A stretch of DNA of 64,000 bases from Streptomyces sp. R28 (GTDB lineage Bacteria > Actinomycetota > Actinomycetes > Streptomycetales > Streptomycetaceae), in the NCBI RefSeq assembly GCF_041052385.1, contig NZ_CP163439.1, positions 8,483,001-8,547,000 on the forward strand, read 5' to 3'. The notes beneath the pieces were generated by a model, which saw only the letters and a list, made by a program, of their open reading frames with translations, searched no databases and was not told the DNA's origin. The translations under genes and the position numbers were made by a program. The stretch's first letter is position 1, and each line of letters opens with the position of its first letter. This document shows, in pieces, positions 26,528-34,056 of the stretch.

Positions 26528-27510
26528 GCGGAGTCCTTGTCTGCGGGGGCTCTGTCTGCGGGGTCCCCGTCGAGGGGGTGGGGCGAGGCGTGGGGTGAGG
26601 CGTGGGGTGAGGGGCATCGGGTTTCCGGTGCGCTGCGGTGCGCCCGTTCCACCGCCTGCCCCCAGTACGTGCCGGCGAGCATCAGTGCGGCCCCGAGACC
26701 GGTGAGCGCGGTGAGGTGCTCACCCCCGAGCGCGATGCCCACCGCGACGGCCCAGACCGGCTCCGTGCCCAGCAGCAGGCTGGCCCGGCTGGCGGAGGTG
26801 CGCTGTACGGCCCAGGTCTGGGCGAGAAAGGCGAACACGCTGCAGAACAGGGCGAGATAGACCAGCTGGGCCCAGGTGGCCGGGGCCGCGTGAGCAAGCG
26901 TCGGCAGGTCGTGGGCGGCGGCCGGCAGGAACAGGGCCGTGCCGACCAGGGTCTGCACGGTGGTCAGGTGCAGGGGGCGGATCGCCCGCCCGGTGGTGAA
27001 GCGGCCGACCAGCGCGACATGCCCGGCCCGGATCAGTGCGGCGCCGAGCATCAGCAGGTCGCCGAGGCGGGGCGCGTGGAAGCCGTTGCCGGACATCAGC
27101 AGCCCGACGGCCAGGACGCACACGCCGGTCGCGGCGAAGAAGGAGCCGGGCAGCGCGCCGCGGCGGCCGCCGCGGTCGAGGAGCGGGGTGAGGACGATGG
27201 TCAGGCTGATGATGAGCCCGGCGTTGGCGGCGCTGGTGTGGGCGACGCCGTACGTCTCCACGAGCAGGACCGCGGCCTGGGTCACGCCCAGGGGCACACC
27301 GGCCCGCAGTTCGTCACGTGTCCACCGGCGCGCCCCGCGCCCGCGGGAGGCGACGGCGCCGAGGCAGGTGAGCGCGGAGAGAGCGTAGCGGGCGAACAGC
27401 ACCAGCAGGACGGGGAGCGCGGCAGTGGCCGTCTGGGCCGACAGATAGCTGGAGCCCCAGACGAGGGCGACAAGGAGGAGTACCGCATCGGTACGGCGGA
27501 CGTCGGACAC
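26443..27510 (-). CDS. EamA-family (DMT superfamily) exporter
   Basis: 355 aa with ten predicted membrane helices in two EamA repeats (ALVWGSSYLSAQTATAALPVLLVLFARYALSAL at the start; LVYLALFCSVFAFLAQTWAVQ and GAALMLAGTYWGQAVE late). These proteins export metabolites such as amino acids. GTG 27508-27510 is chosen as it directly precedes the first helix and leaves a 92-bp promoter gap to the divergent LysR gene. After residue 290 the sequence continues as about 60 residues of Pro/Thr/Ser/Ala low complexity (PTTPTTSAPTTPAPTTTAPGTT) that run out of frame across the ybaK start. That tail is probably a non-native read-on after a lost stop. Confidence 0.87.
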   Translation of the reverse strand: MSDVRRTDAVLLLVALVWGSSYLSAQTATAALPVLLVLFARYALSALTCLGAVASRGRGARRWTRDELRAGVPLGVTQAAVLLVETYGVAHTSAANAGLIISLTIVLTPLLDRGGRRGALPGSFFAATGVCVLAVGLLMSGNGFHAPRLGDLLMLGAALIRAGHVALVGRFTTGRAIRPLHLTTVQTLVGTALFLPAAAHDLPTLAHAAPATWAQLVYLALFCSVFAFLAQTWAVQRTSASRASLLLGTEPVWAVAVGIALGGEHLTALTGLGAALMLAGTYWGQAVERAHRSAPETRCPSPHASPHASPHPLDGDPADRAPADKDSACPTTPTTSAPTTPAPTTTAPGTTLTTT

Positions 27511-27556
27511 GCGCCTACGGTGCACCGGAGGCGTCCCTGAAGCCCAGTACCACCTT

Positions 27557-27573
27557 CTAAAACGATCATTTAG
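27557..27573. promoter_or_regulatory. Candidate LysR operator
   Basis: CTAAA-ACGATCA-TTTAG is an A/T-rich dyad in the 92-bp gap between divergent eamA-like and lysR-like genes. Such sites are where LysR proteins usually bind. The only A/T-rich island nearby also offers -10-like TACATC and TACACT on the lysR side. Confidence 0.45.
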
Positions 27574-27602
27574 CAGAACTACATCGTCCCTACACTGAGG
27601 CA

Positions 27603-28550
27603 ATGGACGAACGGCAGCTGAGGATCCTGCGGGAGCTCGGCGAACTCGGCAGTGTCACGGCGGTCGCCGAGGCGCTGCTGGTGACGCCGTCGGCGATCTC
27701 CCAGCAGCTACGGCTGCTGCAGCGCGCGATCCCGGTCCCGCTCACCGAACGCCAGGGGCGCCGGCTGGTGCTCACCGACGCCGGACAGGCGCTGGCGGGA
27801 GCGGCCGTCGAGGTGGAGACGGCGCTCGCGCGGGCGCGGCGCACGGTCGAGGAGTTCGTCGAGCGGCCGGACGGCGAGGTGTCGGTGGCGGCGTTCCACA
27901 GCGCGGCCTCGGCGTTCTTCCCGCTGCTGATCCGCGCGCTGGCCGGGCCGGGCAAGCCGGTGCCGATGCTGGCCGACGAGGACGTACCGCAGGAGGACTT
28001 CCCCCGGCTCACCCGGGAGTACGACATCGTCCTGGCCCACCGTCTGGACCACGCCCCGCCGTGGCCGGACACGGTGACCGCGACGACATTGCTGCGCGAG
28101 CCGCTGGACGTGGCGATGCCCATCGATCACCCGCTCGCCGCCAAGCGCCGCGTCACCCCACGCGACGTGGCAGAGGAGCAGTGGATCACCGTGCACGACG
28201 GCTTCCCGGTCCTGGCGGTCATCGAAGCCATCGCCGCCGCGGCCGGACGGCGACTCCATCTGGCCCACCGCATCAACGAGTTCGCGGTGGTGGCCGAGGC
28301 CGTCGCGGCCGGCGGGGGCGTGGCCCTGATGCCGCGCTGGACGATGCGCCCGCATCCGGCGTTGGTCCTGCGGCCGCTCAGCGGAGTGCAGGCGCGACGG
28401 CACATCGACGCCCTGTACCGCCCCGAGCGCACGGCCAGAGCAGCTGTCCGCACGGTCCTGGCCGAACTGCGCCGGGCCACGCGGACCATTCAGCACAGCG
28501 GAGCCGGCGGTGGGGAGACGCGCCCCGAAGGGGCGCGTGGCCGCGAATGA
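27603..28550 (+). CDS. LysR-family regulator divergent from EamA exporter
   Basis: 315 aa. N-terminal winged helix (MDERQLRILRELGELGSVTAVAEALLVTPSAISQQLRLLQRAIPVPLTERQGRRLVLTDAG) and LysR substrate-binding domain to about residue 290. The C-terminal 25 residues (QHSGAGGGETRPEGARGRE) include a hairpin-forming stretch and are probably unstructured. Divergent layout with an exporter is typical of regulators that sense the exported compound, so the EamA gene is the predicted target. Confidence 0.92.
   Translation: MDERQLRILRELGELGSVTAVAEALLVTPSAISQQLRLLQRAIPVPLTERQGRRLVLTDAGQALAGAAVEVETALARARRTVEEFVERPDGEVSVAAFHSAASAFFPLLIRALAGPGKPVPMLADEDVPQEDFPRLTREYDIVLAHRLDHAPPWPDTVTATTLLREPLDVAMPIDHPLAAKRRVTPRDVAEEQWITVHDGFPVLAVIEAIAAAAGRRLHLAHRINEFAVVAEAVAAGGGVALMPRWTMRPHPALVLRPLSGVQARRHIDALYRPERTARAAVRTVLAELRRATRTIQHSGAGGGETRPEGARGRE
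28518..28538. terminator. Hairpin at the end of the LysR gene
   Basis: Perfect 9-bp arms ACGCGCCCC and GGGGCGCGT with a GAA loop. It lies within the last codons of the LysR gene, before the convergent kinase-fold gene. Likely a rho-independent-like terminator without T tract. Confidence 0.5.
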
Positions 28551-28632
28551 CGTGCGGCTCCGCCGCGCGGACGTGACCAGCCACGTCAGACCCGCAGTCG
28601 CGCGACATCGAGCAGTCCCCGGACAGCAGGCG

Positions 28633-29496
28633 TCAGAACGAATGCCACCGCACCGTCTCGTCCCCCTCCCGCAACGACGTCACCCGCCGTTCGAACTCCA
28701 CCAACGCCTTCGGATTGCTGGGGGCATGCTGAGCCACCCACGCACAACTGGCCGTCTCCCGAGCCCCCCGCAGCACCGAGCAGCCCTCCCACTCCCGCAC
28801 ATCCCAGCCGTACGCCTCGACGAACGAGTCGTAAGCCGCCGCAGGCAACCCGTACCGATCCCGCGAGAGTGCCATGACCACCAAGTCATGCTCACGCAGA
28901 TCGGCCGAGAAGGTCTCCAGATCAACCAGCACCGGACCGTCCGCACTCACATGCACATTGCGCGGCAACGCATCGCCATGGATCGGCCCCGGCGTCAACC
29001 GCGGCGTCAACCCCGCGGCAGCAGCGCTGAACCCGTCCCGCCGCTCCCGCAGATACGCCGCGTCGGCCGGATCGATCGCATCGCCCGCCAGCCGCAGCCA
29101 CCGCTCCACGCCGCCCAGCAACTCACGGGGCGGCAGCTCGATGGAAGGCGTCGGCAACGCGTGCACGACCCGTAGCAGTTCGGCCAAATCCCGTGGCTCG
29201 GCGGGCCGTACCGGATCGGGCAGCCGGTGCCACACGGTCACCGGGTGCCCCTCCACCAGCAGCGCCTTGGTCTCGGCCGCCCGCACCGCCGGCACGTCCG
29301 CCTCGGCCAGCCAGACCGCGATGTCCAGTTCGCGCCGCGCCCGGTCCAGGAGTTCGGCGTCACGGCCCACCTTGACGACCAGGTCACCGGCGGCGAACAC
29401 CGCGTTCTCGCCCAGGGCGAGCAGTCGCGCGTCCCGTGCCGGGACGGGCACCACGCCCGCCGCGGCCAGTACGTCCCGCGCCCGTGCCTCGTCCAT
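28633..29496 (-). CDS. Aminoglycoside/choline kinase-fold phosphotransferase
   Basis: 287 aa. APH fold with N-lobe Lys (DLVVKVGR), catalytic loop IHGDALPRN (HGD with downstream Asn) and Mg-binding Asp in VDLETF. All catalytic residues are intact, unlike the kinase-fold protein at 8.9 kb. Such genes in soil actinomycetes phosphorylate small molecules such as aminoglycosides, choline or sugar derivatives; the substrate cannot be deduced. The ATG at 29494-29496 was chosen as the first start before the family N-terminus; far longer upstream open sequence is antisense to the sugar transporter. Convergent with the LysR gene. Confidence 0.87.
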   Translation of the reverse strand: MDEARARDVLAAAGVVPVPARDARLLALGENAVFAAGDLVVKVGRDAELLDRARRELDIAVWLAEADVPAVRAAETKALLVEGHPVTVWHRLPDPVRPAEPRDLAELLRVVHALPTPSIELPPRELLGGVERWLRLAGDAIDPADAAYLRERRDGFSAAAAGLTPRLTPGPIHGDALPRNVHVSADGPVLVDLETFSADLREHDLVVMALSRDRYGLPAAAYDSFVEAYGWDVREWEGCSVLRGARETASCAWVAQHAPSNPKALVEFERRVTSLREGDETVRWHSF

Positions 29497-29667
29497 CGCC
29501 CGCCTCCGTGTGGTCGTACGCCTCCATGAACGGCGTCGGATTCCCGCCATCCACCGCTCAGTCTCGCATTCGCACAGGTCGGACCGCGTGCGCACGGCCT
29601 TGACGGGGCAGAGCGCCTTCACGACCATGACGGGGCCCATCCCGAGCGGCGCAAAGGGGCTGATTCC

Positions 29668-30603
29668 GTGACAACGGTGACGGAGGCGGAGAGGCCGGTG
29701 AGACGCGCGCCGGGCGGCCCGAGGCGGCGGCGCGTCACGGATCACGGCGCCTGGTTTCTCGTACTCCCCGCGCTGATCCCCATCCTGATCCTGAGCGTCG
29801 GCCCGCTGCTCTACGGCATCCTGCTGTCCTTCACCGACGCCCAGTCCGGACGGACCCAGCCCACCCAGTGGATCGGCGGTCTCAACTTCCGGGATCTGCT
29901 GCACGACACCCTGTTCTGGGAGTCGTTCCGGATCGGCCTGGTCTGGGCCGTGGGCGTCACGGTGCCGCAGTTCCTGCTGGCGCTCGGCCTCGCCCTCCTC
30001 CTCAACCAGGACCTGCGCCTGCGCTGGCTGGCCCGCGCCCTCGCGATCGTCCCGTGGGCCATGCCCGAGGTCGTCGTCGGCGTCATGTGGCGGCTGGTCT
30101 ACAACCCCGACGCGGGCATCCTCAACGAGACGCTCCGAGACCTGGGCCTCGGTGACGGCCGCGACTGGCTCAGCGGGCTCGGCACCGCCCTGCCCGCGGT
30201 GATCGTGGTGGGCATCTGGGCGGGCATGCCGACCACGACGGTCGCCCTGCTCGCCGGCCTGCAGAACACCCCACGCGAACTGCACGAGGCGGCGGCCGTG
30301 GACGGCGCCGGCGCCTGGCGCCGCTTCCGCACGGTCACCTGGCCCGCCCTCAGGCCCGTCGCCCTGTCCATCACGGCACTCAACCTGATCTGGAACTTCA
30401 ACTCCTTCGCGCTGGTCTACGTACTCACCAGCGGCGGCCCCGGCGGCCGCACCCGGCTGCCCATGCTGTTCGCCTACGAAGAGGCCTTCCGCTACGGGCA
30501 GTTCGGCTACGCGGCGGCGATGGGATGCGTGATGGTCGCGGTGATCTCGATACTCCTCGCCGTCTTCCTGGTCGGCCGGCTCAGGGGAGGTGACGACGCG
30601 TGA
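29668..30603 (+). CDS. Sugar ABC transporter permease (MalF type)
   Basis: 311 aa from GTG with AAGGGG upstream. Six membrane helices and the EAA motif facing the ATPase (ELHEAAAVDGAGAWRRFRTVTWPAL). An N-terminal basic tail precedes the first helix (VLPALIPILILSVGPLLYGI). First gene of a three-gene operon: its stop overlaps the start of the second permease (GTGA) . No ATPase is encoded, so it must use a shared one such as MsiK, as is known for Streptomyces sugar importers. Confidence 0.92.
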   Translation: MTTVTEAERPVRRAPGGPRRRRVTDHGAWFLVLPALIPILILSVGPLLYGILLSFTDAQSGRTQPTQWIGGLNFRDLLHDTLFWESFRIGLVWAVGVTVPQFLLALGLALLLNQDLRLRWLARALAIVPWAMPEVVVGVMWRLVYNPDAGILNETLRDLGLGDGRDWLSGLGTALPAVIVVGIWAGMPTTTVALLAGLQNTPRELHEAAAVDGAGAWRRFRTVTWPALRPVALSITALNLIWNFNSFALVYVLTSGGPGGRTRLPMLFAYEEAFRYGQFGYAAAMGCVMVAVISILLAVFLVGRLRGGDDA

Positions 30604-31502
30604 GGACCAGTCGAAAGGCGTGGACCAGTCGAAAGACATGGACCAGTCGAAACGCGACCAGCCGAAGCATGAGGACCAGCCGAACCGGCCGCGCCGGGCA
30701 GTACGTCGCCCTGCTCGCCTACCTCGTCTTCCTCGCCTTCCCCTTCCTCTGGCTGGTCTCCACCGCCTTCAAGCCCCCGCGCGAGCTGGGCAGCCTGCAC
30801 CCCACCTGGATCCCGAAGGACCCCACCCTCGCCAACTTCCGCCAGGCCTTCGACGAACAGCCCCTGCTGCACGCCGCCCTCAACTCCCTGATCGCCGCGC
30901 TCGGCGCCGCCCTGATCGCCGTACTGCTCGCGACCCCGATGGCCTACGTCATGGCCCGCCGCCGCACCCCGCTCGCGCGCGCGGCGACCGGCTGGGTGGT
31001 CGTCAGCCAGGCGTTCCCGCTCGTGCTCGTGATCATCCCGCTGTTCCTGGTGCTGAAGAACCTGCGGTTGATCAACTCGGTGCCGGGGCTGGTCATGGTG
31101 TACGTGGTGTGGGCGCTGCCGTTCGCGCTGTGGATGCTCGTCGGGTACGTCCGCGCGGTGCCGCCCGAGCTGGAGGAGGCGGCCGCGGTCGACGGGGCCG
31201 GGCGGGTGCGGACGCTGGTGTCGGTGACCGCGCCGCTGCTGGCGCCGGGGATCGTGGCGACGGGGCTGTTCGCGTTCGTCACGGCGTGGAACGAGTTCTT
31301 CTTCGCGCTCGTTCTGCTGAAGACCCCGGAGAAGCAGACCCTGCCGGTCGTCCTCACCCACTTCATCGGAGCTGAGGGCGTCGCGGACCTCGGCCCGCTC
31401 GCGGCGGCCGCCTTCCTGGCGACCCTGCCCTCACTGCTCGTCTTCGCGATCATCCAACGCCGCATCACGGGCGGCATGCTCGCCGGGGCGGTGAAGAACT
31501 GA
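30600..31502 (+). CDS. Sugar ABC transporter permease (MalG type) with repeat-encoded N-terminus
   Basis: 300 aa. From residue 34 it is a normal MalG-type permease (YVALLAYLVFLAFPFLWLVSTAFKPP, EAA motif ELEEAAAVDGAGRVRTLVSVTAPLL). Residues 1-33 are a tandem repeat of the type TSRKAWTSRKTWTSRN, caused by 18-bp DNA repeats. GTG 30600 overlaps the preceding stop and has GGGGAGG at good spacing. ATG at 30669 (MRTSRTGRAGQYVALL) could be an internal start that skips the repeats. In the other frame the repeat reads DQSK units with more typical Streptomyces codons, suggesting a past frame change. Confidence 0.88.
   Translation: MRTSRKAWTSRKTWTSRNATSRSMRTSRTGRAGQYVALLAYLVFLAFPFLWLVSTAFKPPRELGSLHPTWIPKDPTLANFRQAFDEQPLLHAALNSLIAALGAALIAVLLATPMAYVMARRRTPLARAATGWVVVSQAFPLVLVIIPLFLVLKNLRLINSVPGLVMVYVVWALPFALWMLVGYVRAVPPELEEAAAVDGAGRVRTLVSVTAPLLAPGIVATGLFAFVTAWNEFFFALVLLKTPEKQTLPVVLTHFIGAEGVADLGPLAAAAFLATLPSLLVFAIIQRRITGGMLAGAVKN
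30604..30690 (+). repeat. 18-bp tandem repeat at the permease N-terminus
   Basis: Units starting GGACCAGTCGAAA at 30604, 30622 and 30640 (18-bp period), then degenerate GACCAGCCGAA units at about 30655 and 30673. One step is 15 bp, so all changes keep multiples of 3 and the frame. Confidence 0.85.
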
Positions 31503-32785
31503 TGCGTACGAAAGTGCTGTTGCCCCTGGTCGTCCTTGCTCTGCTGCTCGCCGGATGCAGCGGCGACGACGGGGGCGGCCCCGGCGGCCGTGTCACCCTG
31601 CGCTTCCAGTCCCTGGCCTGGCAGGAGCAGTCCGTCGCGGCCAACAAGGAGCTGGTGAAGGAGTGGAACGCCGCTCATCCCGACGTCAAGGTCGAGTACG
31701 TACAGGGGAGTTGGGACAGCGTCCACGACCAGCTCCTGACCTCCTTCGAGGGCGGGGAGGCGCCCGACATCATCCACGACGCCTCGGACGACCTCGCGGA
31801 CTTCGCGTACGGCGGCTACCTCGCCGATCTCACCGACCTGCTGCCCGAGCGGCTCAAGTCCGATATCCCGCAGCGCAGTTGGGACACGGCGACCTTCGGC
31901 GACGGGATCTACGGCGTCCCCTTCCTCCAGGAGCCGCGCGTCCTCATCGCCAACGCCAAGTGGCTGAAGGAGTCCGGCGTACGGATCCCCAGCCCCCAAC
32001 GCCCTTGGAGCTGGCCGGAGTTCCGCAGCATCACCGAAGAGCTCAGCGGTGACGGCAAGTACGGGGTCGCATGGCCGCTGAAGGAGCCCGTCTCCGCCAC
32101 GCTCAACCTGTCGCTGTCGGCGGGCGGACAGCTCTTCCACCGGGGCGCGGACGGCCGTGTCACCATCCGGTTCGACAAGGCGGACGAGGTCGTGCCCCGC
32201 ACGATCCACGACCAGGCCGGCACCGATCGCAGCGCCTCGCCCACCACCCTCGGCAGCGGCGGCTCGGACACCCTGCCCGGCTTCTTCGGCGGTAAGTACG
32301 CGATGGTGCCGCTCGGCTTCTCCTACCGTCAGCAGATCGTCCAGCAGGCGCCGAAGGGCTTCCAGTGGCAGGTGCTGCCCGCCCCGGCCGGCGCCGACGG
32401 GCTCACTCAGGGCGTCAGCCCGCAGACCCTGTCCATCGCCGAGGACAGCCCGCACAAGAAGGAGGCCGCCGAGTTCATCGACTTCCTGCTCCGGCCCCCG
32501 AACATGGTGCGGCTCGCCCTGGGCGACTGGATGCTGCCCACGGGCACCCAGGCGCTGAAGGACCCCGCCCTGCACACCCCGAAGGACGGCTGGGCGACCG
32601 GGACCGCCCTCGCCGCGCACCTGCGTTCGGCGCCCGCGCAGTCGGTGCGCGGCTACCCGGAGTGGAAGGACAAGGTCGCCACCCCCGCGTTCCAGGAGTA
32701 CTACAGCGGCGCCATCGGCCTCGGTGAACTGCGCGAACGCCTTGAGGAGAACGGCAACTTGGTGCTCGCCCGCTACCAGCGCTGA
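31502..32785 (+). CDS. Extracellular solute-binding lipoprotein (sugar type)
   Basis: 427 aa. Lipoprotein signal with lipobox LLAGC at about residue 19 (VLLPLVVLALLLAGCSGDD). Family 1 solute-binding protein with the usual RFQSLAWQEQSVAANKELVKEWNAAHPDVKVEYVQGSW start and APDIIHDASDD. It would deliver oligosaccharides or sugars to the two permeases. Start overlaps the preceding stop by one base (TGATG). The gene order permease-permease-binding protein is the reverse of the usual one. No substrate-specifying glycosidase is adjacent. Confidence 0.92.
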   Translation: MRTKVLLPLVVLALLLAGCSGDDGGGPGGRVTLRFQSLAWQEQSVAANKELVKEWNAAHPDVKVEYVQGSWDSVHDQLLTSFEGGEAPDIIHDASDDLADFAYGGYLADLTDLLPERLKSDIPQRSWDTATFGDGIYGVPFLQEPRVLIANAKWLKESGVRIPSPQRPWSWPEFRSITEELSGDGKYGVAWPLKEPVSATLNLSLSAGGQLFHRGADGRVTIRFDKADEVVPRTIHDQAGTDRSASPTTLGSGGSDTLPGFFGGKYAMVPLGFSYRQQIVQQAPKGFQWQVLPAPAGADGLTQGVSPQTLSIAEDSPHKKEAAEFIDFLLRPPNMVRLALGDWMLPTGTQALKDPALHTPKDGWATGTALAAHLRSAPAQSVRGYPEWKDKVATPAFQEYYSGAIGLGELRERLEENGNLVLARYQR

Positions 32786-32824
32786 AGTAGGTGTTGTGGA
32801 AGCGGGGGGTCGAGGCTTGAGGCC

Positions 32825-32842
32825 CCGAACAAACTCGTTCGG
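32825..32842. promoter_or_regulatory. Inverted repeat upstream of kinase-fold gene
   Basis: CCGAAC-AAACTC-GTTCGG, perfect 6-bp arms, 56 bp before the GTG start of the next gene. Candidate operator; just before it is a 16-bp sequence that recurs at 37828. Confidence 0.35.
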
Positions 32843-32897
32843 TATGGAGCGTCGGCCCGCGTAGGGTGCCCCGGTTGCCGGGCCGGAAAGGCGGGTT

Positions 32898-33899
32898 GTG
32901 GACGTGGCACCTCGGAAAGCGACGCGAGAGCAGTTGAGGGGTGCGGCGCGGGCCGCCCTGGGTGACGGGCGGCGGCTGGAGGCGGTCGAGCGGCTCGCGG
33001 GCGGCAGCAGGAAGGGCGTGTACCGCCTGCTGATGGGCGACGCCACGACGGCGATCGCCTATCTGTGGGACGGGTCGGAGAACTACTGGCCGGCGGCCGA
33101 GGGCGATGACGACCTCATGGACCCGTTCTCGCCCGGTGTCGGCCTCGACCTGTTCGAGGCCGCCCACGCGCGGCTGGACTCGCTGGGCCTGCGGATGCCT
33201 CAGGTCTACCTGGTCGACCGCGAGCGCACCCACTACCGGGCCGACCTCGCGATCGTGGAGGACTTTCCCGGCGAGGACCTGATGGACCTGTTCAACCGCG
33301 ACCCGCGCGCGGCGGAACCGACGATGGCGCGTCTCGCCGATGCCCTGGCGGCGATGCGACGTCATCGGGCGCCGTCTTTCGGCAAGGTGGCCCTGATCGA
33401 CGCGGGAGGAACCTCGCGGGCGACGTCGTGCGAGAAGGCCGCGCTCGACTTCGCGCTGCGCTGCCTCGCCGAGGCGGCTTCGCGTGACCGGAGGATCGCG
33501 GACGCCCGCGACCGGCTGGAGGTGCGGCTGCGAGAGCTCGCCGCAGCGGTGCGGCCGCGTGCCGAGTACTCGGTCGTCCATGGCGAGTTGGGGCTGGACC
33601 ACGTGTTGGTGGACCGGGACGGCAACCCCGTTCTGATCGACATCGAGGATCTGATGTACTTCGACGTCGAGTGGGAGCACGTGTTCCTGCGGCTCCGCCA
33701 TCCCGAGGGCCACTATCGGCCGTTGGCGGCGGAGGGCCTCGACGAGGACCGGCTCGCGCTCTATACGCTCACCCAGCGGCTGTCCCTGACGGCGGGCCCG
33801 CTCCGCCTGCTCGACGGAGACTTTCCCGACCGCGCCTTCATGCGGGGAATCGCTGAGCACCACTTGAACGAGGCGCTGGCGCTGGTCTCGGGCGTGTAG
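32898..33899 (+). CDS. Kinase-fold phosphotransferase of unknown substrate
   Basis: 333 aa from GTG. APH-like fold with ERLAGGSRKGVYRLLMGDATTAIAYLWDG as N-lobe and catalytic region VVHGELGLDHVLVDRDGNPVLIDIEDLMYFD. The catalytic Asp position is Glu (HGE) and the usual Asn is His, but the Mg-binding Asp is present (LIDIED). The HGELGxDHVLVD form is, as far as I know, a shared variant in Streptomyces homologues rather than a private lesion, so I do not call it dead. Stand-alone gene between the sugar operon and the glycosyltransferase. Confidence 0.82.
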   Translation: MDVAPRKATREQLRGAARAALGDGRRLEAVERLAGGSRKGVYRLLMGDATTAIAYLWDGSENYWPAAEGDDDLMDPFSPGVGLDLFEAAHARLDSLGLRMPQVYLVDRERTHYRADLAIVEDFPGEDLMDLFNRDPRAAEPTMARLADALAAMRRHRAPSFGKVALIDAGGTSRATSCEKAALDFALRCLAEAASRDRRIADARDRLEVRLRELAAAVRPRAEYSVVHGELGLDHVLVDRDGNPVLIDIEDLMYFDVEWEHVFLRLRHPEGHYRPLAAEGLDEDRLALYTLTQRLSLTAGPLRLLDGDFPDRAFMRGIAEHHLNEALALVSGV

Positions 33900-33939
33900 A
33901 GCGAGGCGTTGGGGACCACGCCGGGCGCACCGACTGCGC

Positions 33940-34003
33940 GGCAGGCGAATTCCGTGGCAGGCAAGTCCCATGGCGGCAAAGTCCCATGGCAGCCAAGTCC
34001 CGT
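33940..34003. repeat. Four 16-bp tandem repeats
   Basis: Units at 33940, 33956, 33972 and 33988, consensus GGCAGGCAAGTCCCAT, each differing at 1-5 positions. They end about 20 bp before the palindrome that precedes the glycosyltransferase gene. Non-coding on both strands. Confidence 0.85.
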
Positions 34004-34021
34004 GAGACAGATAATCAAGTT

Positions 34022-34041
34022 GTACGAGACGTTTCGTCTTG
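34022..34041. promoter_or_regulatory. TetR-like palindrome upstream of the glycosyltransferase
   Basis: AGACG-TTT-CGTCT (34027-34039) overlaps ACGA...TCGT (34024-34037) in TACGAGACGTTTCGTCTTG. Such (A)CGAxACGTTTCGT-type palindromes are typical TetR-family operators in Streptomyces. No tetR gene is adjacent, so the regulator must act in trans. 16 bp before the ATG. Confidence 0.55.
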
Positions 34042-34056
34042 CTTACGTTGGGCTCC

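Noticed and set aside
30590..31375. Alternative frame starting with MTTREDQSK at the second permease.
   Set aside because: After the repeat the frame turns into Arg/Pro/Gly noise and lacks permease motifs. It remains interesting only as evidence for an old frame.
32898..33899. Calling this kinase-fold gene dead because HGD is HGE.
   Set aside because: The Mg-binding Asp is intact and the HGELGxDH form appears to be a family variant, in contrast to the gene at 8856.
33940..34003. CRISPR-like array.
   Set aside because: Units are directly adjacent with no spacers and only four copies.
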